64,000 bases of DNA from Albula goreensis (lineage: Eukaryota > Chordata > Actinopteri > Albuliformes > Albulidae). The stretch covers positions 39,222,644-39,286,643 of the forward strand of contig CM040745.1 of assembly GCA_022829145.1 (NCBI GenBank), written 5' to 3'. Both the position numbers and the translations under genes were made by a program. The notes under the pieces are model-generated. The model ran no database searches and had not been told where the DNA came from. It saw only the letters and a list, made by a program, of their open reading frames with translations. Each line of letters begins with the position of its first letter. The first letter of the stretch is position 1. Positions 1 to 13,232 of this stretch are shown here, one piece after another.

Positions 1-1660
1 ACCTCTTTGCAAAGTTAGGACCTGACATTAGCAGCCAATCAAACACAATGGTCAAAAAAACATGTAAAATGATTCAATTGGGTATGCCCTGCACACCGAA
101 CGTATTTTATATTGTCATTGTGTAAGTATCGCTGCCCATTTATGCTTACTGAGAGGTTCAAGCTCCTGCATCATATTACAGAGGAGGCCAATGTTTGCCA
201 GCAATGTAATGAAAATTGCTTGGTTCAAGAAACTGTGAAAATTTGGAGGCTGTGGTCAGATTTATGCATATATCTACAGCTTAGGCCTACATACCATTTC
301 TTCACATTTAGGTAGTCGAAAAACAGGTTGCAAAATATGTACAAATATGAAGATACTGCAAATTATACTTAAGGACAACGAGGGCCTCAAAACATTATGG
401 TACAACACTAGTTTTGGTACATACCTTACATTAAGGTCATACCCAGAACAGTTTAATTATTCAAATCCCCTGTAAGTGGTTTCATGTATCACTGTTTTGT
501 TTATATTCAAATAAATCCCTTTGATTAATGCTGTCTGAGGCGTATGCCTCCAGGAGCAGTATGGGACATTGGCCAATGTTGGAGAGGCCCCAAACAATCG
601 AGGGCGTAACTGCTAAAGCTTTTTCCGTAGTTCTTGACGTGAACTAATGGCAATATAATTGTTAGGTTCTGCCAGCTTTGCCCTGTGACGATTGTTTCAT
701 TAGAAAAAAATCCTACAAAACGCTGATTTCATCTGTGTTTTGGTTATGTTGAGCGCGTTCCCAGAAAGTTCTCATGCGCCTGGCCAACCTAAAATAATAA
801 TTTTACTCCTGCGCGATGAGGAGATGCGAAAATCCACCAAAAATCGCTGGCATGGGAGCCTAACTGACGTTAAATCTAGAATTTTGCCTATTCATTCTGT
901 CCCTCAGCCCCGAAATCTGTAGATTAAATAGATGCTTTGTGCCCTGGCTGTACCAAAATCCAAACCAAAGGAGGTAGAACGTTAATTTGGCCTTAAAATC
1001 CGGACATCAAAATTTGAGCTTCAAATGAATTTAGCTTCACTGTCTGCTTTGAATGACGGAAATCTTTGTTGACACACCGAGCTTTGAACATCTCTGCTCC
1101 ATTGTGGTTAATGATAAACATGCTAACCAAGCACTCCATTTGAACGCGAGCAGACGAAATCGAAATTCTATCATAGGGACTCCGATCCGTCCCCCCAACT
1201 TTCGAGAAAAAAAACTATATATATATACTGTATATGCTTAAAAGTTGAGACCTTTTGCTCACAGTTTGGTCTCCCCCACTTCAAATATCTCTTCTGCGTC
1301 GCTGTATATCATATAACGCCAAAATTCCTGTAACATTGAAAATTCACGTTTTACGTAGCATGGGTAAACAGACGTTGATCAAGATCAAGATATAGATGTA
1401 GCGCTTAATGTAGTGTTCCATCAAATATAATGATTCTGTACTTGTGATTTTAATGCACAATCGTAAAGGTTAATAGATTGATCCAGGTATTTTACAACAC
1501 AAGGGCAGTTGTGTTAGAAATGTAGATACCGATACATTAATTAGATACATCGCCATAGCCGCTATTATTATACATCGAAAACAAAACACGCTGACGTAAA
1601 TGTATTTACCTTTGCTTCATGCTGTCACCTTTAAAAGTTTTTTTCACCTCTCTTGCACAT
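1..1660. other. Upstream non-coding DNA
   Basis: AT-rich sequence before fam210b. The open frames here (112-315, 740-922, 1053-1241) have no recognisable domain, no splice context and no resemblance to a known family. I see no clear repeat or RNA gene. The segment may hold distal promoter elements of fam210b or the end of a neighbouring repeat. Confidence 0.5.
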
Positions 1661-1661
1661 T

Positions 1662-1717
1662 ATTGGTTGATGCGAGCCTTACCTCATTGGCTGTCGGGGG
1701 CATCACAAACGCATTGG
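1662..1717 (+). promoter_or_regulatory. Triple reverse CCAAT-box cluster, likely fam210b core promoter
   Basis: Three ATTGG motifs (reverse CCAAT, the NF-Y site) lie at 1662-1666, 1686-1690 and 1713-1717, spaced 24 and 27 bp apart, about 160-220 bp before the fam210b ATG. Regularly spaced CCAAT boxes are common in TATA-poor promoters of housekeeping and mitochondrial genes. They would place transcription start at about 1780-1800. An alternative is the AT-rich stretch at 1836-1850 acting as a TATA element, which would start the message at or after the first ATG. The assignment is inference from motif and position. Confidence 0.45.
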
Positions 1718-1801
1718 AGAGAATTTTGCAAACGGGAGTAGAATGTATTGTCGATTAGCTGTAGGCAGTCAGCCTGTGGTCTGCAGCGCGCTGAAACTCC
1801 C

Positions 1802-1834
1802 ATGGTCATAGAAGACCCAGATCGTGGCCAGTAA
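1802..1834 (+). CDS. Possible 10-codon upstream ORF in the fam210b leader
   Basis: An ATG at 1802 opens a 10-codon frame ending at TAA 1832-1834, 45 bp before the presumed fam210b start. If the transcript begins upstream of it, the frame would be an upstream ORF able to lower translation of the main frame. The peptide has no recognisable feature, and whether it is transcribed is unknown. Confidence 0.2.
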   Translation: MVIEDPDRGQ

Positions 1835-1879
1835 TTATTTATATATTTATTTGTAGCTGACTCTGTATAGCATTATATA

Positions 1880-2455
1880 ATGTTCTGTTGTAGGGGTGTG
1901 AGGCTAACGGTAGGTCAGCGTTTCAACTCAAATGGAGGTGTGCAAAACCAAGTTAGAGCTAAGGGAATCAGGGGAGAGGTTATCTGCACATTACAGAATC
2001 GCAATTTGGTTTTTAGCCGACGGCTTGATAAAGAACGTGATGAAAAACTGCCGAATGCATTTGGATCTCGCGGAGGAAGGCAGATTATGGAGAATGCAAT
2101 GCTAGTCGCCAGGAGCTGGGGATACAGTCGCTTTATTCAAGCTGCGCATTTGGGACAGTTGACAGAAGGGATACGGCGAAATACCCAGCGTGTTTCTTTT
2201 CTCCCCACAAGTGCTCAAAGTAGTTGTCATCGTACTCAGCGAATCAAGGGGTCACCTTATTTTTGGGAGACGGAGAGTGACAACCAAGCAACGAGGCTTA
2301 AGAGACTGGGTGTTGTTGAGCCAGTCTTGTTGATGTCTGGAGTCGGACGTTTTCGTCTGTTTCCTACGACTGTTGTGCAAATGAGGGCTTCCTCCACCGC
2401 TGCAGCGCAGAAACGCGACTCGGGACTTGAGGACACAGCTGCCGAGCTCAAAGCG
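1880..2455 (+). CDS. fam210b: fam210b coding exon 1 (presequence and variable region)
   Basis: The frame opens right after an in-frame TAG at 1868 and runs 192 codons to a GCG|GTAAAT donor (GT at 2456), ending in phase 0, as exon 2 requires. The N-terminus MFCCRGVRL and its many Arg without acids suggest mitochondrial import. Later in-frame Met codons at 70 (ATG 2087, A at -3 and G at +4), 74, 152 and 168 are alternative starts. The one at 152 gives a short leader containing GRFRLFPTTVVQMRASS and a protein near 172 aa, closer to the human 192 aa. I recognise no domain in residues 1-150. Reading past the donor meets a stop at 2504-2506, so splicing there is needed. Confidence 0.7.
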
Positions 2456-4754
2456 GTAAATGAAAAACATGCTCATTTAAAAATATGCTCAATTACTTCG
2501 CGCTGACCCACAAACATGTTGCCTTTGCTATTTTAACAAGCTTACCACAGCAATGAAACATGGGAAATGTTTTCTAAGGTTACACTAGGTAGTTAATTCG
2601 CCAAGTACTTTATCTGGACTGCTGTAGCTAGCAACCAAGCTATGCAGCCAAATTATGACTGCGTGCAACTGGTGTGCACCCAGGTTTCCTATATTATCTA
2701 ATACTCAAACCTGACATGTAGTGTTGTTTTTCCTTCCACTTGTAATTAAGACTAATTTCATGTCCGCGTCGCGAACAATGTAACTGCTGTACGTTTGCTA
2801 ATTCTTCCAGGTAGTTAGCTAGCTAGGTCAGCGTTTCATTTGACAAGTGAGTCGGCAAATACTGTTTAGCTAACGTTAGCAAAGAAGCTACATAATCGTG
2901 AAAAAGCACGAGCTTAGCTAATGACGTTACGCAAGTGTGTGTTATGCAGCTGTAGGCAACGTGCTTTACGACTAGTAGCTGTTTAATGTAGGTTGCGTTG
3001 CAAGATCAATTGTATTTTTGTGCACAATGTATACAGAATTGGAATGCGTGGCAAATGTTTGTTTATCTGTATTCAGTTAACCAACGTCAGATGAGACTGA
3101 TTATCAACATACAGGCCTTTTTGCATGTTCATTTTTTATTTTGTGCCTCAGAATTTTTGTATTCTAGCGCGCTTTATTTAACTGCTTACACAACTACTAT
3201 TTCCGTCAAACCCCGAAGACGGTTCATGATGAAATTATCGCCCAGATTTACCTTTTAATCCAATGTGTTTGACCAGTAATACGTTTTAGGTGTCAAGTGA
3301 AGCAAAAGTAATAATGCGATTAATATGTTTGCGCGTCATTGTATTTGTTTATACAAGTGAGTGCCTCGTTATTCAGTCATAACTCAGGGATACTTTATTG
3401 GTCTCAACAGGGAATGATAAATAGTTAATTGTCAAGTTTCTACACCTAGTTCAATATATCTTCATTTCATCCAGTTACTACGAGTAACTTTGTTTTCATA
3501 TACGTAACGAAGAAAAGCCATTCTCAAGTTGTAAATTACTTTTTATTCCCCTCATAATAAATAAGAATGGTGGCTGGAAACCAAAGGGAAGGAACGTTTA
3601 CATTGAGTGAGAAAACTGTTTTACTTTAAAATATACTCTTTTGACACAAGTTAGCTCCGTTTGTGAAATTAGTACTGCTTCAGTTTCCTTCTTAGGTTCG
3701 CTTAGTCACATTAAAAGTATACTGTTTGAATGACTTGTCATAAAGATGGTCATGACTTTTTTGAACAAAGATATTTACACACATTTATGCTGGCGTTTTG
3801 CTTGTCTCCATTCAAGTTGACTAGTGCTGTCGTACCCTAGTCCGGGAAGACAGCAGCCTGCAGGTTTAGCAGTCAATGTAGGCCTGAAAAACAAGACGTG
3901 TGGAATCTTGAAAATCAGTACGGTAAATCGCTTATTCTTAGACACGCCAAAAACTACCGCACGTCTGCACGACCAAAGGCCATTTCTAACTCTCCTGCTA
4001 TATTCATGTTGATCTCTGCTATTAGTAATCATATTTGGTTGTAGTAGCTGTAATACCTTTCCCTACAGAACGTAATTACAGGTAATTTTTGTAAGAGGTC
4101 TTTGAACTCTTATAAACTGGTGCCAATGCCATTCCCTGCCAATTGTTCTTTGACCTGATGAAGCCCACAGGTGAAAGAACAGAAGTCAGTCTGAATTGTT
4201 TGAAGAATATCCTAATGAAATCATGAGGACAGATATTCTATCTCACAATTTTAGAATGGTAGGGATAATAAAATTCTTAAGCTTTCAAGTGCTAAGTGTT
4301 AACTTATTCCACACAAAATCCTTAAGCTGCGTTTATACAGCTGGCTTTTCTGGCTTAATTTTCAATGTCTGATTTGTATTTGATCAGATTCTTCAACGTG
4401 TAAAATGGCAAATAGTCAAATTTTATATATATAAAAAAATCTCCCAAAGTCAGATTTGGATGGCATTTTTACATGTTTTAATCCAATACAAATATGATAC
4501 CTATACTTGCAACTTGTCTGACTGATGAAAACAGTGTTGACTAGCATCATCATTCCTAGCCAAAAATAACTGCCATAGCAATTATAGCAAATTTTCACAC
4601 AAAATGAATGCTCAAATGGGAATTGAACACTTTGAAAGTATTGTTCAGACAGCCTCCTGTAAAGAATCAATTTGATAAAACAAACTGGATTTGAGCACTA
4701 AGTACTGCTGTATAAAAGCTGAGTGAGTGAGTGAGTGAGTGAGTGAGTGAGTGA

Positions 4755-4785
<31 letters not shown>

Positions 4786-7700
4786 GGAGAAACCGGACTT
4801 TCATTAAAATTTTAATTCCCACGTTTATTAGATCAGTTTCTAAATACTACTAAATCTCAAATCTCATCATCCCTATTTCAACTTTCACCACACTTCCTCT
4901 GAGGTGTATCCAAATTATCCTAAAGGTAGCTGCAGTCCTGGTATACAGTGTGCAGGGAACTGAAATTGAGTGTGGTAACCCTGATGGAATGAAAAAATGT
5001 ATTCTGTTCATCCACTGTATTGTATTCATTAGTGTATTGATATTTAAACCAATGGAGATAATTTCAAAAATTCCGAAATGCATTTTTGATATTGAATGTG
5101 TAATTTTTCTCTTCAAGTAAGATAAGGACATCGACTAATTTCTCAGAAATGTGTCTTTTGCCATTCCAAACCTTACAAATAACTGCAGTTGTTTCAATGG
5201 AAAGTCTAAAAAAAAAAAAAGATGACTCAAGTGTACTTACTAAGTGGAAAATGGTACTATTAAACCAATACTAGTGCTACTACTCTTTCCACTACAAAAA
5301 CAAGAACTGAAACAGCCACATAACCAGCTGGGCCTAAACAGAATATTTTGTGTGGGTATATGTATGTATGTATGTATAATCATTTTTGTTTTGTAAAATA
5401 CTTTAAAAGTCAGAAGCAAATATAAAAAAACCAGCAGCTAGGCAACACGAGCATAGTAGAAGCCTAATAATCTAGCACATTTCATAAAAACATGCTAGAA
5501 GGACCGCAAAAATGATTATGCCTGCAGTCAAGGCTACTTTTGGTTTACCGAGTTGAGATATTTTTCCATCAAGCTCCTCTGCATGCAATACAATTTCAGT
5601 TTAAGTACCACTGTTCCATCCAAGCCTACAGTAAATAATTGTTTATTAAATGTTTTAATTTTTGTGAATACAACATGTAAGATGGTCATATGTTGTAAAT
5701 GTTTTAACATTTTCATGTTTGCATTTTCATCGCATCTGTTTGTATGACAGTGAAAGGGGCGCCCTTTGAATGTTGAGGCGATGACCTCAGGAAGTTCTGA
5801 GGTCTTTGTGATGCTGTCCCCGCCTCCTCTCTTCCCGCCTCTCTCTCTCTGCCCCTCCCACCCTATGTTGCTGTGTGTTTGTCTGTGGTCTGCCGGCGCT
5901 CAGAGAAAGGCCCTTATCGCCCCCCACAGCAGCCCCTCTGTTCCAGGACCTCGTCTGGCATGGAGCCCTCCAGAAAGTCGCTCACATGACCCAGCCCACG
6001 TCTGCTCGCTGCCTGTTCCTATCTTAAAAGCAAAAGCCCTGCTGTATGGGTTTTGTCTATTGTTTTTGGTCTGCACGTCAGCAACGCCACCCTCAACCCC
6101 CATGTCACCATCTGAACAAAAACAAACCTGGCCTCCTCTTTCCAGCCAGCAGTGTCCGAGCGTATTGCGGTTGCTGCACAAAGCAGAAAGTCTGCCAAGG
6201 ACAACTGAGTGGTAGAATTCCAGGGAAAGTACTTCTTGTTCCCTTTAATAGAGGTTCTTCATACTCCTCTATAATTAGACTCGTCATACCACGCGCGGTT
6301 ATTTTCTGTGCTGTTAAATAGTACCAGCCCTCTGCTGGATTCTGATTGGGCTTTAAATGCTATGCTGTCGTCCTTGTGAGAACTGCCCCTTCTGGACACA
6401 CACCCTCTTCTTTCCATCTGTTTCTGGTAACGCTCCCAGAACCCAAGAGCGTAGGGGCTGCCTTCCAGCACTTCATTTGCATCTCATTTGCATACCAGTG
6501 TTTTGCATACATCTCGGCTTTTGGCAGAAATTCTTGAGAGTTGGTGTCATGGGAATTTTTTTTTTTTTTTCTTGCAGTCTTGATTTTTTGATGACGTTTT
6601 GGTCAGGGATTATAAATTGTTCCATATTAACAATGTGCTGTGTTTCAGTTTATTTTCTGTAGGCCTAAAAGCATCCAGAGAGAGAACGTCAATAGACACA
6701 TTCACTGCTTTGCAGGCAGGGCAGCATTGAATAGATTAATCACTAGCAATCCTGTGAATTGCTTGTTAAACCATTTTGTGGAATTAAAAGGTTCTTTCAG
6801 TTTTATGTACAATACATTGAATTAATCTGAGGATGAAGTACACAAGAAAATGGAACAAAGTGATTGCTTCATTGTTTTTTTTTTTTTTTTTTTTTTTTAG
6901 CTACTGTGATGCTTTTGCTCTCACTTTTGGCCCATTGCAACAAATGCCAAGCAAAGCTGTGAGAATGTGAACGATTGTTTTTTTTTTTTTTTTTAAAGAA
7001 ATGGCAGTTTATAATCCAGTCTACTGTTGGGTTAATAGATCTTCATATCATTCTGAAGCACTCCTGTACAAGAATACTGCATTGGGTTACCTTGGTAATG
7101 GCATTCTTGGTAATGCAGATTGTTTTGTTGTTGTTTCAGAATTAGCATGTAAAATTGTAAGCATTCCAATCTTCAGAGTAGGTGTCTTTTCCTTCCTGTT
7201 TTAATGTTGAGCACTTGAGCCTGGAGAATTGGCCTGTTGAAAGTGAACTCAGCCTCTAACTCATGTCAGTATAATGTCTGTGTGCCATTATGACAGGAAT
7301 GTGCGCCGTGTGAGTGAGGGCGTAATCCATTTAGAGCTGCCACGTTGTGCTTCAGCCTCTCCTGTGGCACGTTAGCACGTTAGCGGACAGAGCCGAGTCT
7401 CCCTCCCCATTCCTCTGAATGTGAACAGGGGTCAGTGCTCTGTCAGAAACCAGCAGCAACAACTCACTCTGTCACGGTCTGCTGTCTGCACGGTCTCGAA
7501 ATAAAACAGCACAGCATTTAATTGGCAGACTGGAGGGTGAAGACGGCATGCAGGGGTATGTAATTTAGTTCTGTCAACTCCGGAAGAGACTACAGGCTTT
7601 ATAGTTTTCCACAGAAGTTGCTGGCTTTTAGTGTGGGTTTTCTCTAAGCTTGTTTTTCAACCAAAGAATGAAGAAACGTGTAACAGTTTCGTGTGATGTG

Positions 7701-10700
7701 TTTTTACTTTACTGACATATACCTTCATGCAGGTAGAACAACAGTTTATTTTCCACAAAAAATACCCTCCCTGCCCTCCCCTCCCCTGAGAGAACTGCGC
7801 AGCCTCTACCCAGGCCTCAATAGGTTGTAACACTTCACACCAATTACAAACCCGAATCAAGTTCAAACAATGTTCAAATCACAGCAATGAAATGTATTTC
7901 TCCAGGTCTCTGGTGTAGAAATGCGTAGGTTTCTGATCGTTCTCCCGCTTCTCTCGTAATCAGGACCAGCCTGTGAGCAGGGCCTCGGCCAAAGACTCCC
8001 AGGCACCCGAACCCGAGGACCCGAAGCCCAACAAGACCCAGCAGCTGAAGAAGGTGTTTAAGGAGTATGGGGCTGTGGGAGTGTCGTTTCACGTGGCGAT
8101 CTCTCTGGTGTCGCTGGGAATGTGCTACCTGGCTATCTCCAGGTGAGTGCTGAGGGCGTGGATGCATTCCAGGGAGATGCAAACGAGAACAGTCAGCTGG
8201 GCCCTAACATCCTGCGTGATTCCAGGTGTTATATCCTGTGTGGGCTATGATGAACGTTTTTCACAGAATATGTGCCGACTTGGTCATAGATGTTTGTCAC
8301 AGTCTGGACAGGAAGATCTGTCGCTCAAAACTCTTTTCAAATCGTCCTGCAGAGGTGAAACATTTTTCAAAAAATTTTATTTGATTGACCAGTCAGTCCC
8401 GTTGAGAGCACATATTTTTCAAGTTTGACCAGGCCAGTAGGCAGCAGAACATCCACCCAGCTGCAGATCAAAGATATCCATATATTGAAAAGACAAAAAA
8501 CATGAAATAATGAGAGTATAATGAGAGCAACAGACAACTGCATTAATTAAAGTAGGTGCACACCTCCATTAGTTTTACTTACTTTTATAAACATTTACAT
8601 TTTCCAAAAGAAATTATACATTCAAGTTTAATCTTTTCAAAGACATCTAAGACAATGAGTTTCTGCAAGCAAAGGATTTTTTTTGTCTATCTGAGTTTTT
8701 TATTAAGTAACAGATTAGAGCGGAAATTGTAATTGCAGTGGTTGCCATGTAACAGTGTACTGATATGTGAAGTTTAGGTGGAAACCCAACTCAGTATTTT
8801 TTGGTGGTAAGTTCTTTTTTGTGCAATTATGTTGAGTATCTCAAACAACAAGAAGGCAAAAAATTAACACGATTTATCTTAATGTCATGATGTATGTTGG
8901 AGTTTCTGAGTGTAGCTTACATTTTGTCATTGAATCAAAGGTCAGAAGTTGTGGTACGGCTGCCAAAACATAAAAGAATTAGACACTGTGTGGCCAAAAA
9001 TATCATCCCACCTGTTATTTTGATTTTTCCTGGTCCGTTGCTTCCACCTGGCATAGGGTTCTTGAAAAAGCAGTTCAAAAAGGCCCAACACGGTGTCATT
9101 ATATTGGTGGATCACTCGTCATTGGATTCAGCTTCTCACTCATTGATTTTATTGCTCAGTAACTGCAGACATTATGAAATAACCACAAAAAGTCATAGCC
9201 ATACGTTGTTGTGATTGTTGATTGTTCCTTTTTTTGTGGGCAGTGAATCAAAACCAGGAAGGCGAAAATGTTTTTGATCTCATGACAAATATGTTGGTAA
9301 ACTGTGCTTGTGAAACTGTATTGTAAGGTTAAAAAAAGAAACAAAAACAGCGAAGACATGAAATTCAAGTTCCACAAACCGTCAAAACATCGTCTCAGTG
9401 TTAACAGGGTCACATGGTCTAAATATGTGAAAATATACAGGGGGTATACAAAAAAGTGAAAACAATGAAAAAAGATTTGTATTTTGAAGTAATGAAATCA
9501 CAGTGTAAAAATCTGTCTACACATATTTCATATTAATGTCAATTTTAAATACCAATATGCTAATGCTGTAAAAGACGTTTTGAAAACTGTCCTTTAATAT
9601 GCAAATTCCTAAAACAACATGAGAGAGCTTAAAAGTTTTGAAAGAGGACAGATAGATGGTGGAAGAATTGCAGGTGCAGCAGTCACAGAGAGGGAAGAAT
9701 TATTCAAAGGAGCCTTTTTCTTTGGCAGTACTTAAGCTCTGTCATTTCCGTACACACCGTCCTGGTGTGTCTTCATGAACGAGAGAGAATCATTTTCTCT
9801 TTGCACTGTCCTCAGGATAAACTGTATCTGAATTAGACGAACTGTATCTTAGCTAGCCAATCCCTGAGCAGTAACATTGCCACGCCCACATTACATAAAA
9901 ACACAGGATCTTTTTTCACATTTAAAAACGTACATTAATGAAACCAGATGGTATTTTCCAAAATGATAACTGGCATATCATCAACGTCCGTGTCGATGCT
10001 GTTTGTAAATATGCTAGAAGTACCTTCTCCAGGTTGTTTTGTGAAAGGAATATGACAGCAGTTTGAAGTTCACAGGCAAAATAGACAGACACTTTACAGG
10101 ATACTTGTTAAAAACCACAAAACGGCAGCCTCACAAAAGACCTCAAAATTAATTAAAAACTAAGATTTTCCCAACTGTTAAACATAAGAGCAAACACGTG
10201 TCCCCCCCAGTCACCAGATCTAAACATTGTTGAACCTAGTAGGAACAATCCAGCTCATCGAGAGTGGAGAAGAATTCCACATTTGATGAATTTCATTCAT
10301 CAGAGAACTGGAGGCTTTCCTCATTGACGAATGGTCTAATATCCTACTAGAAGCACAAAGTATACATTAAAGCATTCCATAAAGGATCAACGCTGTTCCT
10401 AAGGCAAAGAATGTCCCAACTTCTTATTAGTTCATAAATGTTTATATATTGTTGGGTATTTCCATGATGTTGTCTACCCCCTGCATTCTCTCTTATAGCA
10501 TGGTGCCCAGAGCAGCACACAGTACTCCAGTGTGGTCTGATGCAGACATTGTATAGCCTGCTTGGATATGACTGGATACATGCCAAAAATGTGCCAGATA
10601 TGTATGTGGACTGTTGATTGATGTCTTCCGTTCACTTTTGGCCACTTTTGAGTATTATGAAAACTTCATGAAGAGTAGAGTCTTTATTTCCACTGACGAC

Positions 10701-13194
10701 CATGCTAAAAGCCCATAACCATTTGCACAGAGTCATGTGCAAAAATTGTTGGGCTAAACTAATTCTTCTACTTTGGCCTGGATTCAGTTCATTTCTGTCT
10801 CTAAATCTGACTCTGAGTTTCATCTTTGACAACTGTGTATGGATTCACTGATATTGGAGGAGGTTATTATGACCAGAACACCAGATGCAAATATCGATAC
10901 AAATATTTTTAGATTTGTTTATTCTTTTTTGCGTTGTAGTGCAAGTCTAAACTGATACCAGGTTCTGGCAGTCTGCAATGAAGTAGAAGAGCACATCTCA
11001 AAACTGCGTTATTGTAGGACAGATCACATAAGCCTCTTTCAACTTGAGTCTTCTGCTTAAAACCCTGTAGCCTTACCCAGGCAGCTTAGTTTGTCTAAAT
11101 TAAATAGAGCTAGAATTTCCTCGTTGGGGAAATGTCCTGCCCCCTTCCTTCAAGCGATAGGCGTATCACGCGTTTTAAATGTATGCAGTTTTCAGGGTGC
11201 TGGCCCTTCAGATGAATGATAGCATTTGTGGTTTTAAAATTCTTTACTTCCTCCACCATTTTTTTTGTCACTGCCAGACGTTTTGAGATATGTTCATATA
11301 ACCAACTGATATAGGCTAATGCACACACATTCTTTAGCAGCCAGGCGCATGCCTGTCTATTCTAAGCACATAGTTTGTGTGTCATCGTACTGGCCAACAT
11401 AGTGGACGCAATATTAGCATCCACAAGACCACGCCAATGCTATTTTAATCCATTATCTACTGAGACCAAAAGGCTAATGTTAGTGATACGTAGTTGGCAT
11501 TATATCACGCGTACTGATCTGCATGCCACATATCGCGAAGAGTGAGGCTGTGTGATGAAATTGTGGGGAAAAACCATTTTAAAACAGTTTCGCTTTGTTT
11601 GGCATGGTGTAGAATACTGACATTAACCATGAGTCAAAGCACAGATGCTCAGAGAAGTAAAAGGAACTCCAGACTACAAACAGTAGTAGTATTAACTGCT
11701 GGATCTGATACAGCTATACAGCTAGTAGTACAGAGTAGACTTTATGAGTACAGAGAAGTGTTAATTTTGGGGGTCTTCAATAGGTATTAAATTAGACGAT
11801 TCATTGTTTAAATAATCCACATCCTCTTGACCAATTAGAATGGAGTTTTTTTTCTATGATCATAAGGGCACAAAGCATGCCTGTGAAGTAGTTCCAGCAC
11901 GTGGCCTCATCACCATTCCATATCAATGTGCAAGTCAGCAGTCTAGCTCAAATGAATGAGTTCAAATCCTATTTACAACCGATATCAACAGCAAAAAAGT
12001 GGCAGGCGTTAGACAACATGAGAGTGTTACAGGATTCCCTGGATCCCTGTTGTAATTGGTATAAGCCACTGTGGTATATGTAGCTGTATAAAAATACCCA
12101 GCTTCAACTCTGCTCTGGGACTGTATCTCACTGCCCTGTCCTGCTTTATTTTCATATGACTGTATGACTGCCATGATATATTCCTTATATTTGTGATATG
12201 TCGGTGCAGACTAATGTTTTATAACATTCATTGTTTAAGTAACATTGTAGCAGATGCTTCATTTTTACAATACATTACATTACAGTCATTTAGCTGACTC
12301 TTTTAGCCAAAGCAACTTACAGTTGATTAGACTAACCAAGGGCCAATCTCCCCTGGGAGCAATGTGGGGTTAAGGGCCTTGCTCAGGGGCCCAACAGCAA
12401 TGGTGTTCTTGCTGTGGCTGGACTGGGTCCCAGTCATGTACCTTAGCCACTAGGCTATAGGCTGCCCCATTTTCTGTAAGAGTTTGCTGTCATTGTCCCA
12501 AATTATACCTCTGCACTTAAAGTATGGCCACATGGTGGTTACCGAAAATAACATCATAAAAACCAAAGAACTTTGCAAATAGTTCCCAAGGAAAAACATG
12601 TAATATTCAGTGTCACTGTAGTGTTCAGTTCCCTTAATCAAAATGTTAGGTAACAGTAAAATGAGAAAAGGCACCACCTGGTGTTTATTTTGAGAATTGC
12701 ATGCAGTTTGGTTTTATTGAGTTGAATTGAGAAACAAAATGAACCAGTCTCAAACAAGGTTCCTCTACATTGCAGCTGTTAAACTATTACTCTATTTATC
12801 TATCTACGCATATAATTATATTTCATACAAAAGATGGTGCAATTGAGAAAGTGCTTCAACTTTATGTTACTGTTTGTAATTACAAGGCAATTTTAGAAAT
12901 GTTTTTTTAAGGAGTGTGATGGGTCAGCTGTATTGGATACTTCAACACAGTGCATGTTACTCACTGACTGCTGAAGATTCAGAATTTGTCAACATGTGTC
13001 TGCCACAGGCTACGAATAGAATTTCCACCAAAACGAGTTCCACACACAGTTTTCATAAAATGAAGATCCCAGTTATACACTATATGTTTCCTAGGTTTCC
13101 TATGTTTCCTTTAAACACATTTGCGGAAAAGCTCTGACAGCTGTTTATGTTGTTGTAATTTTGGCCCCTGTTTTAATTACGTGTGTGTGTGTTT

Positions 13195-13232
<38 letters not shown>

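Larger units (their letters stand above)
2456..7963 (+). other. fam210b: fam210b intron 1
   Basis: A 5.5-kb intron with GTAAAT donor and CAG acceptor (7961-7963). It holds a GAGT/GT microsatellite at 4721-4785, a stem-loop at 4144-4181, poly(T) runs at about 6877-6899 and 6979-6994, and a pyrimidine/C-rich stretch at about 5815-6120. The open frames over 5766-6321 are compositional. I see no transposase and no exon with believable splice borders. Confidence 0.75.

Noticed and set aside
4144..4181. Hammerhead ribozyme, suggested by CTGATGA and GAAA
   Set aside because: In a hammerhead the strand before CTGATGA cannot pair with the strand after GAAA, but here exactly those pair. It is a plain hairpin.
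5117..5126. GATA site (AGATAAGG) in fam210b intron 1 as an erythroid enhancer
   Set aside because: FAM210B is a reported GATA1 target, but the same string occurs several times elsewhere in the window (for example 17391, 20123, 58358), so one site is not evidence.
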